This document shows, in pieces, positions 1 through 9,630 of a stretch of DNA of 64,000 nucleotides (position 1 is its first letter; each line of letters opens with the position of its first letter). The notes under the pieces were generated by a model. That model saw only the letters and a list, made by a program, of their open reading frames with translations, searched no databases and had not been told where the DNA came from. The DNA is from Ornithinibacillus contaminans (lineage in GTDB: Bacteria; Bacillota; Bacilli; Bacillales; Amphibacillaceae): contig NZ_LDPV02000010.1 of the NCBI RefSeq assembly GCF_001038425.2, positions 1 to 64,000 on the forward strand. The letters are read 5' to 3'. The position numbers and the translations under genes were made by a program.

Positions 1-281
1 CAGCACAGGGGTGACATCTGCTCGAAACTACCTCGCAGTGTCTACCTTGCCGCGGGGGCTGCTGAGCCTCCTCGCGCTGAAAAGCAGTGCGCCTGTGTCT
101 GCTAGTATCGCTTCGGAGTATGCTTCCTCAGCGCAAGGGAACGAAGAAGGTTATTCAAGTAGCACCCTCACTGCGGGTCTCACCTAAGCCCTTCCTCCCG
201 CAGGAGTCTACGTATATTCCCTACGCTGAATCAGTGCATTGTTCGTCCTTGTATCTTCTCATTTTACTTATGTCCCAGCCT
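1..281. repeat. Truncated interspersed GC-rich repeat element
   Basis: The stretch is clearly richer in G and C than its surroundings and has no credible gene. Its last 58 bases (about 224-281) recur almost exactly at 32899-32957, ending in ACTTATGTCCCAGCC. At 32822 the second copy starts with the inverted complement GGCTGGGACAAAAGT. This copy is therefore one arm of a palindromic-ended intergenic repeat cut by the window edge. The inner part (1-220) is not shared with the second copy, so the two copies have different cores. Similar GGCTGGGACATAAGT-bounded repeats are familiar from Bacillaceae genomes. Confidence 0.7.
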
Positions 282-355
282 CGTATTTCCTTTCGTATAG
301 TCAAAAATGCTCGTGCTTTTAAGTTCCATACTACGCTTGTAGTAAAGCAAGCAAT

Positions 356-607
356 TCAGTTATTATTTTTGTCCTTCATCATCTTCGGCACAAAATATGC
401 AATCGTCGCAGAAAGAAAAGCAATTACAAATGCAAGTAAATAGGAACTATGACCACTAATAGAAGTCTCCTTAGATAGATTAGAACTCAGTTTCCAAGCA
501 TCAGCCATATCTGGTGTATAGATTAATGTAAGAAAAAATCCAGACAGAACTTGAAATACTGAAAACAGCACAATAAAACTTAGGGCAAAAATTATGTATT
601 TTTTCAC
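356..607 (-). CDS. Small two-helix membrane protein, unknown function
   Basis: This is an 83-residue protein with two hydrophobic segments (roughly residues 4-25 and 52-70) and a basic, Asn-rich C terminus. I do not recognise a family. The GTG start at 607 is chosen because an AAGGAG sequence lies 8 bases upstream; the next GTG at 616 would overlap that ribosome binding site. It stands alone between a repeat element and the P-loop kinase gene on the same strand. The predicted layout is an integral membrane protein with a short extracytoplasmic loop. Confidence 0.55.
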   Translation of the reverse strand: MKKYIIFALSFIVLFSVFQVLSGFFLTLIYTPDMADAWKLSSNLSKETSISGHSSYLLAFVIAFLSATIAYFVPKMMKDKNNN

Positions 608-675
608 ATCTGACACTCCTTAAAAGACAGACTCTTATCTTTTACTTACGGATACAAGCGAAGAAAGTTCCACCA

Positions 676-1326
676 CTATTCAAATATACGTTCAGCTTTT
701 TCCACTATAATATCGTCATTAGAATTTTTTATTACAATATCAAAATTACGATGATACGGATGCATAAATAATTCATATTGAATTCTACGCTCGTCATGGG
801 ATTTTCTTAAATAATCTATATCGGCAGATCGTTCAACAACATCCCGCACACTTCGTCTTGATAGCTCGGTTTCACCATCTGTATATAAATATATGCCAAG
901 ATCAATAAAATTCGGATCGATAAAAGCAACACTCATACCTTCCACAATCGTTACGTTTTTGTGAGAAGAAATTAATGTGCTTTTCAAGTAATGTGTGTTA
1001 ATGGTATAAAAATCTACCCCATCCTTAATCATCGTTATGTCTCTCTCAAGACTTACCGTATGATGAGCTGCTGGATGACATGCAGTCATTTTATAACGGT
1101 GAATTTCACCCGAATATTCATAGTCTAATATGGCGTATTTCCTGACATTAGAACCTATAATATATGGATCCGTATTGATATAATTCACATCATCTTTTCC
1201 TAAGAGATTTTGAAGCTTAGCTGAAAAAGTTGACTTCCCTGAAGCACCATGACCTGAAATTCCAACGATAATTTTATCATCTTGCTGAATTATCCATTTA
1301 GCAGTCGCATGTAATAACTCGTCCAT
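676..1326 (-). CDS. Uridine kinase-like P-loop phosphotransferase
   Basis: A 216-residue cytoplasmic protein with a Walker A motif GHGASGKST near residues 25-33, preceded by the hydrophobic strand KIIVGIS. This arrangement is typical of the uridine kinase / phosphoribulokinase-like P-loop family. A later VEGMS segment after a beta strand fits the second acidic nucleotide-binding strand, and the R-rich stretch ELSRRSVRDVVER fits a lid region. It is annotated in relatives as a uridine kinase-like protein, but the substrate cannot be read from sequence. The start follows a good GGTGG ribosome site. It has no operon partner. Confidence 0.7.
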   Translation of the reverse strand: MDELLHATAKWIIQQDDKIIVGISGHGASGKSTFSAKLQNLLGKDDVNYINTDPYIIGSNVRKYAILDYEYSGEIHRYKMTACHPAAHHTVSLERDITMIKDGVDFYTINTHYLKSTLISSHKNVTIVEGMSVAFIDPNFIDLGIYLYTDGETELSRRSVRDVVERSADIDYLRKSHDERRIQYELFMHPYHRNFDIVIKNSNDDIIVEKAERIFE

Positions 1327-1461
1327 CCATCTTCACCACCTTTAACTATTACTAAACTATCATTCATTCTATCACAACAATATAACAATTCCGACAGACA
1401 AAAAGATATAAGAATGCCAGCTTCTTATATCTTTTACAACCATCATCGTATTCAAAAGTAA

Positions 1462-1779
1462 TTAATCCCTTTTCTCCAAATAAACCCCATACTGCTTATG
1501 CAAATCCTTCAACGCTGAGGCAATCGCATTACCTGCCTTACCTAAGTAATGCCGCTTCACCGCTTCTACCGGCTCTTCAATCCCATCCCGTAGACTATAC
1601 CCGCGTAATAATTGCTGGACAAAATCACGTCCGTGACTTGTTGCTAATGTGCAGCTTGCCGCTACAATCACCCCATATTTTTGGTCGATCTCAGCGGTGA
1701 TGGTTAAGGTTTCAAACATATTTTGCGCCGCCATTCCTGACGGAAGGCGAGCATGTCCAGCGATAAAAATCGTATGCAT
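1462..1779 (-). CDS. DUF3870 family protein
   Basis: A 105-residue protein that I recognise as DUF3870 from its N-terminal strand IFIAGHARLPSG and the internal VVAASCTLATSHGRDFV segment. No enzymatic function is established for the family. It is the last gene of the catabolic operon, 1 base after the IclR regulator gene, so it is almost certainly cotranscribed and perhaps translationally coupled. The location suggests an accessory role in the pathway or its regulation; that is inference. Confidence 0.75.
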   Translation of the reverse strand: MHTIFIAGHARLPSGMAAQNMFETLTITAEIDQKYGVIVAASCTLATSHGRDFVQQLLRGYSLRDGIEEPVEAVKRHYLGKAGNAIASALKDLHKQYGVYLEKRD

Positions 1780-1780
1780 G

Positions 1781-2539
1781 TTACTTCACCCTTCCTTGTA
1801 CAAATCCTCGAAATCCAAGTTTGCTAGAGATCATTTCGGCAGTCGCTTTTGTCTTTGTTTTGATAGCTTCCACATTCTCACCTTCAAAGTAAGTAGACAA
1901 GCCACTGACCGTTAGTGCGGCAATCACGTGATTCCGATAATCATAGATTGGATACGATATACCCGTTGTATTTTCGTCCTGTTCTCCGATACTGTAGGAA
2001 TACCCTTCCTCACGAATACGATATAACTCGTTTCTAAATTCTCCTTGCTCGATTCCATCTGCCTGTTCCAGTATCTCCTGCTGCTTTTCTTCGGGTAAAT
2101 GGGCCAGAAGTAACTTCGGTCCTGACCCGATATATAAAGGTGAGTTCTTTCCAATTCTTGTGTACAAACGAATCGCTTTCTTACTTTCAACCTTTTCAAT
2201 ATACGTAGCTTCCATTTGATTCACGACGACTAAGTGGACAGCCTCATTAATTTCCAATGCTAAATCTTCCATGAATGGATAGGCAACCCGTCTGACCTCT
2301 AGTTGATCGGAGACGAGTTGACCTAGTTCCAATAGCTTGAGCCCTAACCGGTAGCGACTATCATGCTCGCCTTCCTTTAACTTGTAGACAAAATTCATTG
2401 ATTCGAGTGCAGATAGAAGTCGGTAAGCAGTTGGTTTCGGTAGATTTGCTCGTTCTGCTATCGCCTTCAAGGTTAATTCATTGTTGTGCTCATCAAATAA
2501 ATTTAATAGATTTAATGCCTTCCGCACACTTTGGTTCAT
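1781..2539 (-). CDS. IclR family transcriptional regulator
   Basis: A 252-residue regulator with an N-terminal winged helix-turn-helix (about residues 1-65, with the recognition region LPKPTAYRLLSALESM) and a C-terminal IclR effector domain (about 75-245). The effector domain carries the usual GYSYSIGEQDENTTGISYPI pattern. It is encoded inside the operon it probably controls, between the lysine-6-dehydrogenase-like gene and DUF3870. A palindrome-like GAAA-N5-TTTC site sits at 8221-8241, just downstream of the operon promoter, and is the best candidate operator. The effector is expected to be a pathway intermediate. ATG start with an AAGGAGA site. Confidence 0.88.
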   Translation of the reverse strand: MNQSVRKALNLLNLFDEHNNELTLKAIAERANLPKPTAYRLLSALESMNFVYKLKEGEHDSRYRLGLKLLELGQLVSDQLEVRRVAYPFMEDLALEINEAVHLVVVNQMEATYIEKVESKKAIRLYTRIGKNSPLYIGSGPKLLLAHLPEEKQQEILEQADGIEQGEFRNELYRIREEGYSYSIGEQDENTTGISYPIYDYRNHVIAALTVSGLSTYFEGENVEAIKTKTKATAEMISSKLGFRGFVQGRVK

Positions 2540-2597
2540 ATGCTAAATCTCCTTCATTCCCTTAAAAAGGTCCCTCTGCCCAGGCAGAGGGGTATCC

Positions 2598-3767
2598 TTA
2601 ACTTTTCACTGTTGCTTCTTTTACTTCCGACTCCTTAATGATTACGCCACGCTTCGCCATTTCCTGAATATAAATTTCACCTGGCACGATTTGCTCTGGT
2701 GGATAGACACCTGATTTCGTAATCACACCACTTCCGATTAATTGTGCGACGACTGAAATGGTATTGGCAGTTGCCCTAGCCATGGCAGTGACTTGATGCT
2801 CCCGATCCTTAAAGGTTGTCATTTCATATTGATAGGTCGTTGGTATGCCATCCTTTTCTCCTGAAACAACAACTCGCAATAATACCGCGTCATCCTTTTC
2901 ACCAAGTTCAACAATTGGATCAAGCACCTTTAAGAATACCTCTCTTGGCTTAATTTTTTGACCGTTTAGTTCAATCTCGTAATCATTTCTCGTTAAATTT
3001 AAATCGACTAGTAGCTTAAATTTTTCGGCATGGCCCGGATAACGGATAGTCTTGTATTCTAGCGTTTCTAGATGTGGATAAGAGATAGATAGAGTTGACG
3101 TACCGCCCGATGTATGGAACGCCTCTAATGGCCCAAATTTGTCAAAATGAATTTGTTCCACCTCTGATAATGATGGCACTTCCTGCTTCACACCATTTCG
3201 AATAATTAGCGATGGATCGGTATAATGATCAAACAATCCCTCCATCGAAAAGACATGATTGTACTCAAATGGTGGCTCTGGCTGCACCGGAATACCACCG
3301 ACATATAATTTTATTGCATGTAACTTATCAAGCTTACTCGCCCCATAGCCCGATAAAATATTAATCATCCCTGGTGCTACACCAAGGTCAGGTATTAGTG
3401 TGACATCTGCCACTTGTGCATCCTCATGCATCGCTAAAACTTTGTCAGTCATATGGCCAATATGACCACCTAGATCAACCGAATTTACACCAACTTGTAT
3501 GGCTGTTCTGGCTACAATCTCATTGAATGAATAGAAGAGCGCATTAATAATGACGTCGTATTGACGAATGAAATTTGCTAGTTCTGTTTCATCAGAGGCG
3601 TTTACTTGGAACGCTGTAAGCTTTGATGAATTTAATTGATCACATACCTGTTGCGCTCGAGCAATATCAATATCCGCTAACCCAATAGCAGTTACTCCTG
3701 CACTTGCGGCTAAATCACGAGCCGCTTCTTTCCCCATTAATCCGGAACCTAATACACCGACTTTCAT
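2598..3767 (-). CDS. Lysine 6-dehydrogenase-like (saccharopine dehydrogenase superfamily)
   Basis: A 389-residue NAD(P)-dependent dehydrogenase starting with a Rossmann motif ([13 protein letters not shown]). It contains segments typical of bacterial lysine 6-dehydrogenase, such as [40 protein letters not shown] and [11 protein letters not shown]. These strongly resemble, from memory, the Geobacillus enzyme that oxidatively deaminates the epsilon-amino group of lysine to 2-aminoadipate 6-semialdehyde. Length matches that family (about 385). The ATG at 3767 lies 8 bases from a GGGAG site; the GTG at 3776 is too close to it. It is cotranscribed with an aldehyde dehydrogenase that would take the next step. 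Confidence 0.8.
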   Translation of the reverse strand: MKVGVLGSGLMGKEAARDLAASAGVTAIGLADIDIARAQQVCDQLNSSKLTAFQVNASDETELANFIRQYDVIINALFYSFNEIVARTAIQVGVNSVDLGGHIGHMTDKVLAMHEDAQVADVTLIPDLGVAPGMINILSGYGASKLDKLHAIKLYVGGIPVQPEPPFEYNHVFSMEGLFDHYTDPSLIIRNGVKQEVPSLSEVEQIHFDKFGPLEAFHTSGGTSTLSISYPHLETLEYKTIRYPGHAEKFKLLVDLNLTRNDYEIELNGQKIKPREVFLKVLDPIVELGEKDDAVLLRVVVSGEKDGIPTTYQYEMTTFKDREHQVTAMARATANTISVVAQLIGSGVITKSGVYPPEQIVPGEIYIQEMAKRGVIIKESEVKEATVKS

Positions 3768-3811
3768 CGAATCCACTCCCTTTGCTTTGATTTCATTCCC
3801 TTGAACGACTA

Positions 3812-5302
3812 CTACTCCACATCGATCTGTGCACGCTGTAATTTACCACTGTAATCCACATAGACCGCTTTCCACTCGGTAAACACATCTAGTGCTTGCA
3901 CGCCTGAATCCCGGTGTCCATTCCCGGTTCCTTTTGTACCTCCAAATGGCAAATGAATTTCAGCACCTGTTGTACCAGCATTGACATAAACGATACCTGT
4001 ATCCAAATCGCGTTGTGCTTGAAATACCCGATTGACATCTCTCGTGAAGATGGAGCTGGATAAGCCAAATTCCACACTATTATTTACTTCGATTGCTTCT
4101 TCAAAGCTTTTCACCGGAACTAGTGAAACAACTGGTCCGAAAATTTCCTCCTGCGCAATTCGCATGTTGACTGTTGCATCGGTAAATAATGTAGGGACGA
4201 AGTAATTGCCATTTTCATGGACATCTTCTGTTAATTCATAGCCTCCAGCAAGTAGCTTAGCTCCTTCTTCCTTTCCGATTTCAATGTATTGCTTAATTTT
4301 CTCGATACCTGCTTTATTGATGATTGGACCTACTTTAATCGATTCATCTAGCCCATTACCAATGGTCAGCTTTTCCATCGCTACAAGCAATCGCTCTTCT
4401 AGCGCTTCCTTTACCGCTTCATGAACAATAACCCGACTACACGCGGTACAGCGCTGTCCACTGGTGCCAAATGCACTCCATAGAATACCCTCGACGGCAA
4501 GGTCTAGATCAGCATCATCCATAACGATCACGGCATTTTTACCACCCATTTCTAGTGACACTTTCTTCAACCTACGGCCACATTCAGCTGCAATATTTCG
4601 TCCTGTTTCATTTGAGCCTGTAAATGAAATTACTCGGATAGCCTCATGATTCACCATTGCCTCGCCAACCTCTGAGCCACTACCAAAGACAACATTGATG
4701 ACACCTTTTGGTAGTCCTGCTTCTTCAAATACCTTTGCTAGCTCATAGGCCATGATTGGCGTCTCTGTAGCAGGCTTCCACACAACCGCATTTCCCGCCA
4801 CAATAGCCGGGAACGACTTCCATGTCGCAATCGCAATCGGGAAGTTCCAGGGGGTAATAATTCCGACTACCCCTAATGGAGCACGCACACTCATCGCAAA
4901 TTTATCCTTTAATTCAGAAGGTGTCGTTTGTCCGAATAGCCGTCTACCCTCACCAGCCATGTAAAAAGCCATATCAATTCCTTCTTGCACCTCGCCACGT
5001 GCTTCCTCAATGACCTTTCCATTTTCCATCGTTAGTAGCTGTGCTAGCTCCTCTTTTCGTTCCTTCAACATATAACCTACTCGATATAAAACCTCTGCCC
5101 GCTGAGGTGCCGGAACAAGTGCCCACTCTTTCTGTGCCTTCTTCGCTGCTTGAACTGCAGCATCTACACTAGCTGCATCTGATAATGGCACATCTAAAAT
5201 CTGTTCACCTGTCGCAGGGTTAAGGACAGGTGTCGTCTTTTCTACCGTAATCCACTCACCATCAATAAAATTTGCTAACCTTTTCGTTTTTACTTCTACC
5301 AT
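3812..5302 (-). CDS. NAD(P)-dependent aldehyde dehydrogenase (probable aminoadipate semialdehyde dehydrogenase)
   Basis: A 496-residue full-length ALDH. Visible hallmarks are the [12 protein letters not shown] substrate/cofactor entry motif, the FTGSNETGR nucleotide-binding turn, the general base in SLEMGGKNA, and the nucleophile Cys in [29 protein letters not shown] segment lies near the C terminus. It resembles the 2-oxoglutarate-semialdehyde type branch. Lying 36 bases upstream of the lysine-6-dehydrogenase-like gene, it most plausibly oxidises 2-aminoadipate semialdehyde to 2-aminoadipate, and perhaps also the glutarate semialdehyde formed later. Substrate is inferred from context. ATG start with a GGAGG site. 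Confidence 0.85.
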   Translation of the reverse strand: MVEVKTKRLANFIDGEWITVEKTTPVLNPATGEQILDVPLSDAASVDAAVQAAKKAQKEWALVPAPQRAEVLYRVGYMLKERKEELAQLLTMENGKVIEEARGEVQEGIDMAFYMAGEGRRLFGQTTPSELKDKFAMSVRAPLGVVGIITPWNFPIAIATWKSFPAIVAGNAVVWKPATETPIMAYELAKVFEEAGLPKGVINVVFGSGSEVGEAMVNHEAIRVISFTGSNETGRNIAAECGRRLKKVSLEMGGKNAVIVMDDADLDLAVEGILWSAFGTSGQRCTACSRVIVHEAVKEALEERLLVAMEKLTIGNGLDESIKVGPIINKAGIEKIKQYIEIGKEEGAKLLAGGYELTEDVHENGNYFVPTLFTDATVNMRIAQEEIFGPVVSLVPVKSFEEAIEVNNSVEFGLSSSIFTRDVNRVFQAQRDLDTGIVYVNAGTTGAEIHLPFGGTKGTGNGHRDSGVQALDVFTEWKAVYVDYSGKLQRAQIDVE

Positions 5303-5367
5303 TTGAACTACCTCCTCTAATGATTTGAAAATAGATTTATATGCTAATCAGCGTAAGTACACTGATT

Positions 5368-7026
5368 TTATCCTGATTTATTTCGCAGCTTCGTGAGCGT
5401 TGTAGATACCGAGATTTGTTCTTTATCGGTTATAATCTCAATAACTGTTGGCAATTTACTGTTTAAGGCTTGGTTGAGCACATTCTGAAATTCCGTTACG
5501 CTTTGAACCGTATGTCCTCTAGCCCCGACCACAGAAGCTAGTGTTGCAAAGGATACCTCTCCTAAATCCGTTCCAATAACTCTCCTCGGATAATGTATCT
5601 CCTGATGCATGCGGATTGTTCCATACATATTGTTATTGAAAACGAGTGCGATAATCGGCACCTTTTCCCGGACCGCGGTTTCAAGCTCTTGGCAGGTCAT
5701 CATAAAACCTCCATCACCGGACAAAGAGACAACTGTTTTTTCTGGGGTAGCTAACTTCGCTCCAATTGCCGCTGGGAGACCATAGCCCATCGCTCCAGAT
5801 GTTGGGCCAACATACGTATGCTTTTCAGTAAACGGATAATAAGCATGAAGCCATCCAGCAAAGTTTCCTGCATCGTTGGTAATCACACTATTTGTTGGCA
5901 GCGTATCAGCTAAAACCTTTATGATATGTTTGTTAAGGACATCTTCATCGGTAACTGTTAAACTACTAACCTCTCGGTAACGATGATTACAATCATTTGC
6001 CCATTCCTGCCAACTAGGTGTTACTTGTAGCCCCGCAAATGCCATTAATGATTCTCGTATATCGGCAACAATTCCAAGCTCTGGTGGGTAGACCTTTCCT
6101 AATATCTCAGGCTCAATGTCCACATGAATAAGCATTTGCTCAGCTGATAATAACGTGTAATCCTGCGTAGTCACCTCAGAAAGTCTTGTACCAAAGGCTA
6201 AAATGACATCCGCTTCCCGAACAGAAGCGAGTATTTGCCTGGAAGTTCCTAAACCTAGATGACCTGCATAAAGCTTATGATGGTTCGGAAATATATCATG
6301 ACGACGAAATGCGGTCATGACCGGTATCTGGAATGCTTCTGCAAAAGTAAGTAATTCATCTTCTGCTTGAGACAGCTTTACACCCCCACCGGCGATAATT
6401 AAAGGGTTCCGTGCAGCTTGGAGCAGCTTTTCCATTACCCTTACTTCACCGGTTGATGGGGCAGGTCTAGGAATAGTAATAGCTGGACCAAACTGCATCT
6501 GTGCTTCTGCAGGCAGAACATTCTCTGGCAGGGATACAACAACTGGACCTGGTCTACCCGACTGCGCAATCCGAAAAGCACGTTGGACGATTTCTGGTAT
6601 TCGCTCTGGATCGTTTACCTCAACCGCCCATTTCGTAATCGGTTTGAAAAATTGGTCTAAATCAACCTCTTGAAATCCCTCTCGACCTCGAAATTTACTA
6701 TGCACCTGCCCTAAAAAGATAACCATTGGGGTGGAATCCTGATAGGCAGTATGCACACCAATAGATAGATTGGCAGCCCCTACTCCTCTCGTCGCTAGCA
6801 CGACTCCAGGACGAAACGATGCCTTTGCATAGCCTTCTGCTATAAAGGCGGCACCACCTTCATGCCTTGTTGCAATCACATCAATGGTTGCTTCATCATA
6901 GAACGCATCTAAGAGTGGCAAATAACTCTCGCCAGGCACACAAAACACCTTGGTAATCGCTTCTCGTTTGATACATTCCACAATGGCTTGTGCTGCTGTC
7001 ATTTTTGTCATGGTTTGATTTTTCAT
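5368..7026 (-). CDS. Thiamine diphosphate-dependent enzyme (acetolactate synthase-like; possible 2-oxoadipate decarboxylase)
   Basis: A 552-residue enzyme with the three-domain ALS/decarboxylase fold: an N-terminal PYR domain with the catalytic Glu in TRHEGGAAF, a central domain (about 190-325), and a C-terminal PP domain. The PP domain has the ThDP/Mg motif starting GDGGFMM and ending in FNNNMYG. It is annotated acetolactate synthase large subunit-like in relatives, but no small subunit is present and it is embedded in an amino acid breakdown operon. Decarboxylation of the 2-oxo acid made by the neighbouring aminotransferase is the best guess. Its ATG overlaps the aminotransferase stop by 4 bases (ATGA), implying coupled translation. 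Confidence 0.82.
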   Translation of the reverse strand: MKNQTMTKMTAAQAIVECIKREAITKVFCVPGESYLPLLDAFYDEATIDVIATRHEGGAAFIAEGYAKASFRPGVVLATRGVGAANLSIGVHTAYQDSTPMVIFLGQVHSKFRGREGFQEVDLDQFFKPITKWAVEVNDPERIPEIVQRAFRIAQSGRPGPVVVSLPENVLPAEAQMQFGPAITIPRPAPSTGEVRVMEKLLQAARNPLIIAGGGVKLSQAEDELLTFAEAFQIPVMTAFRRHDIFPNHHKLYAGHLGLGTSRQILASVREADVILAFGTRLSEVTTQDYTLLSAEQMLIHVDIEPEILGKVYPPELGIVADIRESLMAFAGLQVTPSWQEWANDCNHRYREVSSLTVTDEDVLNKHIIKVLADTLPTNSVITNDAGNFAGWLHAYYPFTEKHTYVGPTSGAMGYGLPAAIGAKLATPEKTVVSLSGDGGFMMTCQELETAVREKVPIIALVFNNNMYGTIRMHQEIHYPRRVIGTDLGEVSFATLASVVGARGHTVQSVTEFQNVLNQALNSKLPTVIEIITDKEQISVSTTLTKLRNKSG

Positions 7027-8198
7027 GACGACACACCCTTACGATTAAATTCCTTTATCCGACGAATCACTTCATCAATACGTTCTACTGGTACAGATAA
7101 CGCCATTCGAATATAGCCCTCTCCAGACGGACCAAAAGCCGTCCCCGGGGTCACAATAATTCCTGCTTCATCTAGTAGCTTTTCGGCAAACGCAGCAGAT
7201 GTATATCCAGCCAGAATCCTTGGCCAAATAAAGATGGAGCCCTTTGGCTTTTGTACGTCAAAACCAGCTTCAACTAGTCCGTGATACATGCGCTCCATTC
7301 GCTCTTTAACTATCATCGTATGCTTCTTGACGCCTGAAAGATCACTTCTTAACGCAATTGCCGCTGCTTTCTGAATCGCTAGAAATTGACTCGTATCGAT
7401 ATTACTCTTTAGCGTTGCCAGTGCTTGGATCAGTGTCTTATTCCCAACAACATAGCCAATCCGCCAGCCTGTCATATTAAAGCTCTTTGATAACGATCCA
7501 AACTCAACGGCAATTTCCTTGGCATTTGGCACCTGCAAAATACTTGGTGCCTTGTAGCCATCAAAGGTAACTAGGTCATATGCCGCATCATGAACAATCG
7601 CAATGCCGTTTTCCTCACCGAATGTAATCGCTTCCATAAAGGTGTTTAATTCGGCAGTTGCAGCTGTTGGATTACTTGGATAATTTAGGAACAAAAGTTT
7701 GGCAGCATGTCTATCCTGGTCAGAAAGTTGGTCAAACATTGGGATATAATCATGTTGATGATCTAATGGAAGGTAAACACTTTTACCACCAGCGAGATGA
7801 ACTGCTGTCTGATAGGCTGGATAGCCTGGGTCTGGGATGATGACGGTATCACCGGGGTTGATAGCGGCTTGAATTAGATTTGCGATACCTTCTTTTGAAC
7901 CGATTAAAGTTAAAATCTCGGTATCTGGGTCTAACCTAACCCCATACCGGCGCTCATAATAATAGGCTACTGCTTCACGAAATTCTGCGCTTCCGTCATA
8001 GGGTGAATAACGATGATTGCTAGGATTTTGTGCTTCCTCGCATAGCTTATCAATAATAAATTTAGGAGTTGGTAAATCTGGGGCACCAATCCCCAAATCA
8101 ATCACATCCACACCGTTTGCGATAAGCTCCTGCTTCTTTTTTTGAAAGCTCGAAAATAAGTATGGCGGTAATTCTTTTACTTTATTTGATACATACAT
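7023..8198 (-). CDS. Class I/II PLP aminotransferase
   Basis: A 391-residue fold-type I aminotransferase of the aspartate / LL-diaminopimelate aminotransferase-like group. It shows the conserved LNYPSNPTAA turn, the HDAAYD aspartate that contacts PLP, the Schiff-base lysine in GSLSKSFNMTGWR, and a C-terminal YIRMALS arginine. It is the first gene of the operon, so its ATG (AGGAGG site 8 bases upstream) marks the operon start. In context it could convert 2-aminoadipate to 2-oxoadipate; the substrate is inference. Promoter and candidate operator lie just upstream at 8221-8279. Confidence 0.83.
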   Translation of the reverse strand: MYVSNKVKELPPYLFSSFQKKKQELIANGVDVIDLGIGAPDLPTPKFIIDKLCEEAQNPSNHRYSPYDGSAEFREAVAYYYERRYGVRLDPDTEILTLIGSKEGIANLIQAAINPGDTVIIPDPGYPAYQTAVHLAGGKSVYLPLDHQHDYIPMFDQLSDQDRHAAKLLFLNYPSNPTAATAELNTFMEAITFGEENGIAIVHDAAYDLVTFDGYKAPSILQVPNAKEIAVEFGSLSKSFNMTGWRIGYVVGNKTLIQALATLKSNIDTSQFLAIQKAAAIALRSDLSGVKKHTMIVKERMERMYHGLVEAGFDVQKPKGSIFIWPRILAGYTSAAFAEKLLDEAGIIVTPGTAFGPSGEGYIRMALSVPVERIDEVIRRIKEFNRKGVSS

Positions 8199-8220
8199 CC
8201 CTTCATCCTCCTATTTCAAT

Positions 8221-8241
8221 ATACGAAACGCTATTTCATAT
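8221..8241. promoter_or_regulatory. Candidate IclR operator
   Basis: The sequence ATACGAAACGCTATTTCATAT forms an imperfect inverted repeat centred on GAAA-N5-TTTC, the general shape of IclR-family sites. It lies between the predicted -10 box of the minus-strand operon (8252-8257) and the aminotransferase start at 8198, where a bound repressor would block transcription. The assignment to the IclR protein of this operon is inference from position. Confidence 0.4.
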
Positions 8242-8251
8242 ACTTACCATA

Positions 8252-8279
8252 AGTATAATATATTATTTTAAATTTTCAA
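8252..8279 (-). promoter_or_regulatory. SigA-type promoter of the aminotransferase-to-DUF3870 operon
   Basis: Reading the minus strand, TTGAAA (8274-8279) and TATACT (8252-8257) are separated by 16 bases in a very A/T-rich tract. The predicted transcription start falls in the candidate operator. No equally good promoter was found for the divergent kynU gene, though a TATAAT lies near 8325. Confidence 0.5.
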
Positions 8280-8358
8280 TTAGTATTAATAAACAGAATT
8301 TATTTGCTACAATATAATTAGCAATCGCATTCTAAATCTCAAGCAGAGGTGTGAGTAG

Positions 8359-9630
8359 ATGAACACGAGTAAAGATTTTGCTATTTCATTAGACAAACAG
8401 GATACACTACAGCCTTTTCGCGAGGAATTTTATATCACTCAGGATCGAATTTATTTGGATGGTAACTCATTAGGACTCTTATCCACGCGCTCTGAGAAAG
8501 CTGTTTTAGCTATTCTAGATGCTTGGAAGATGCACGCCATTGATGGCTGGACGGATGGTGATAATCCTTGGTTCTATCTCTCCGAAGCAATCGGGGAGCA
8601 GTTTGCGTCATTAGTCGGCGCCAGCCCAACAGAATTAATCGCCACGGCTTCAACAACCACTAATCTCCACCAGCTTGTCGCAACCTTTTACAATCCAAGT
8701 GGGAAACGGACCAAAATATTGGCTGACGAACTAAATTTCCCGTCGGATATTTATGCGTTGAAAAGTCAGCTAGCGTTAAAGGGATACGCTTGGAAGGAGA
8801 ACCTCATTCAAGTAAAGAGTAAAGATGGGCATACCCTTCAAACAGAGGATATTATGGAGGCAATGACAGAGGAAATAGCACTAATAATCCTTCCAAGTGT
8901 GCTTTACCGGAGTGGGCAGGTTTTAGATATCGAAGCGATTACCAAGGCTGCTCGTGACCGCGACATCCCAATTGGGTTTGATTTATGTCATTCAATTGGA
9001 GCCATTCCACATTCGTTATCAGAATGGGGAGTCGATTTCGCTTTTTGGTGCACGTATAAACATCTAAATGGTGGACCTGGTAGTGTAGCAGGACTTTACG
9101 TGAATGAACAACATCTCGGAATAGCCCCTGGACTTGCTGGATGGTTTAGCTCTCGAAAAGAGAAACAATTCGATATGGAGCACGATTTTACACCCGCTGA
9201 TACCGCTGGTGCCTACCAAATTGGCACACCGCATCTATTGAGTCTTGCACCGTTAATTGGATCATTAGAGATTTTCTCAGAGGCTGGCATTATGAACATT
9301 CGAGAGAAATCGTTACGATTAACAGACTATTTAATGGCACTTTTTGATGCAGAACTAGGTGACTATGGTTTCCAAATCGCTTCACCAAGAGAGCATGCTT
9401 CCCGTGGTGGACATGTGTACATAACACACTCCCATGCTGCTAGTATTTGCAAAGCACTTAAGGCAAATGGAATCATTCCCGATTTCCGGAGTCCAAATGG
9501 CATTCGACTAGCACCAGTAGCACTTTACAACACGTTTGAAGAGGTTTGGCAAACAGTTCAAGTATTAAAGCAAATCATGACCGAAGAGCAGTATAAAAAA
9601 TTTGAAAATACAAGAGGTGTAATTGCATAA
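8359..9630 (+). CDS. kynU: Kynureninase
   Basis: A 423-residue PLP enzyme that cleaves kynurenine to anthranilate and alanine. The start region [11 protein letters not shown], the PLP-binding stretch [13 protein letters not shown] with its Asp, and the Schiff-base Lys in [13 protein letters not shown] (about residue 234) are all typical. Length fits bacterial KynU. It is the first gene of kynU-kynB-kynA, overlapping kynB by 1 base (TAATG). The operon lacks kynurenine hydroxylase or anthranilate dioxygenase genes nearby, so the visible pathway ends at anthranilate. Confidence 0.93.
   Translation: MNTSKDFAISLDKQDTLQPFREEFYITQDRIYLDGNSLGLLSTRSEKAVLAILDAWKMHAIDGWTDGDNPWFYLSEAIGEQFASLVGASPTELIATASTTTNLHQLVATFYNPSGKRTKILADELNFPSDIYALKSQLALKGYAWKENLIQVKSKDGHTLQTEDIMEAMTEEIALIILPSVLYRSGQVLDIEAITKAARDRDIPIGFDLCHSIGAIPHSLSEWGVDFAFWCTYKHLNGGPGSVAGLYVNEQHLGIAPGLAGWFSSRKEKQFDMEHDFTPADTAGAYQIGTPHLLSLAPLIGSLEIFSEAGIMNIREKSLRLTDYLMALFDAELGDYGFQIASPREHASRGGHVYITHSHAASICKALKANGIIPDFRSPNGIRLAPVALYNTFEEVWQTVQVLKQIMTEEQYKKFENTRGVIA

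Noticed and set aside
87-443. 118-codon plus-strand frame across the left-edge repeat
   Set aside because: It runs through a dispersed repeat and into the antisense of the small membrane protein gene, has no ribosome site, and its composition is not protein-like.
5368-7026. Biosynthetic acetolactate synthase
   Set aside because: No small regulatory subunit or ilv genes are present, and the gene is coupled to a catabolic aminotransferase gene.
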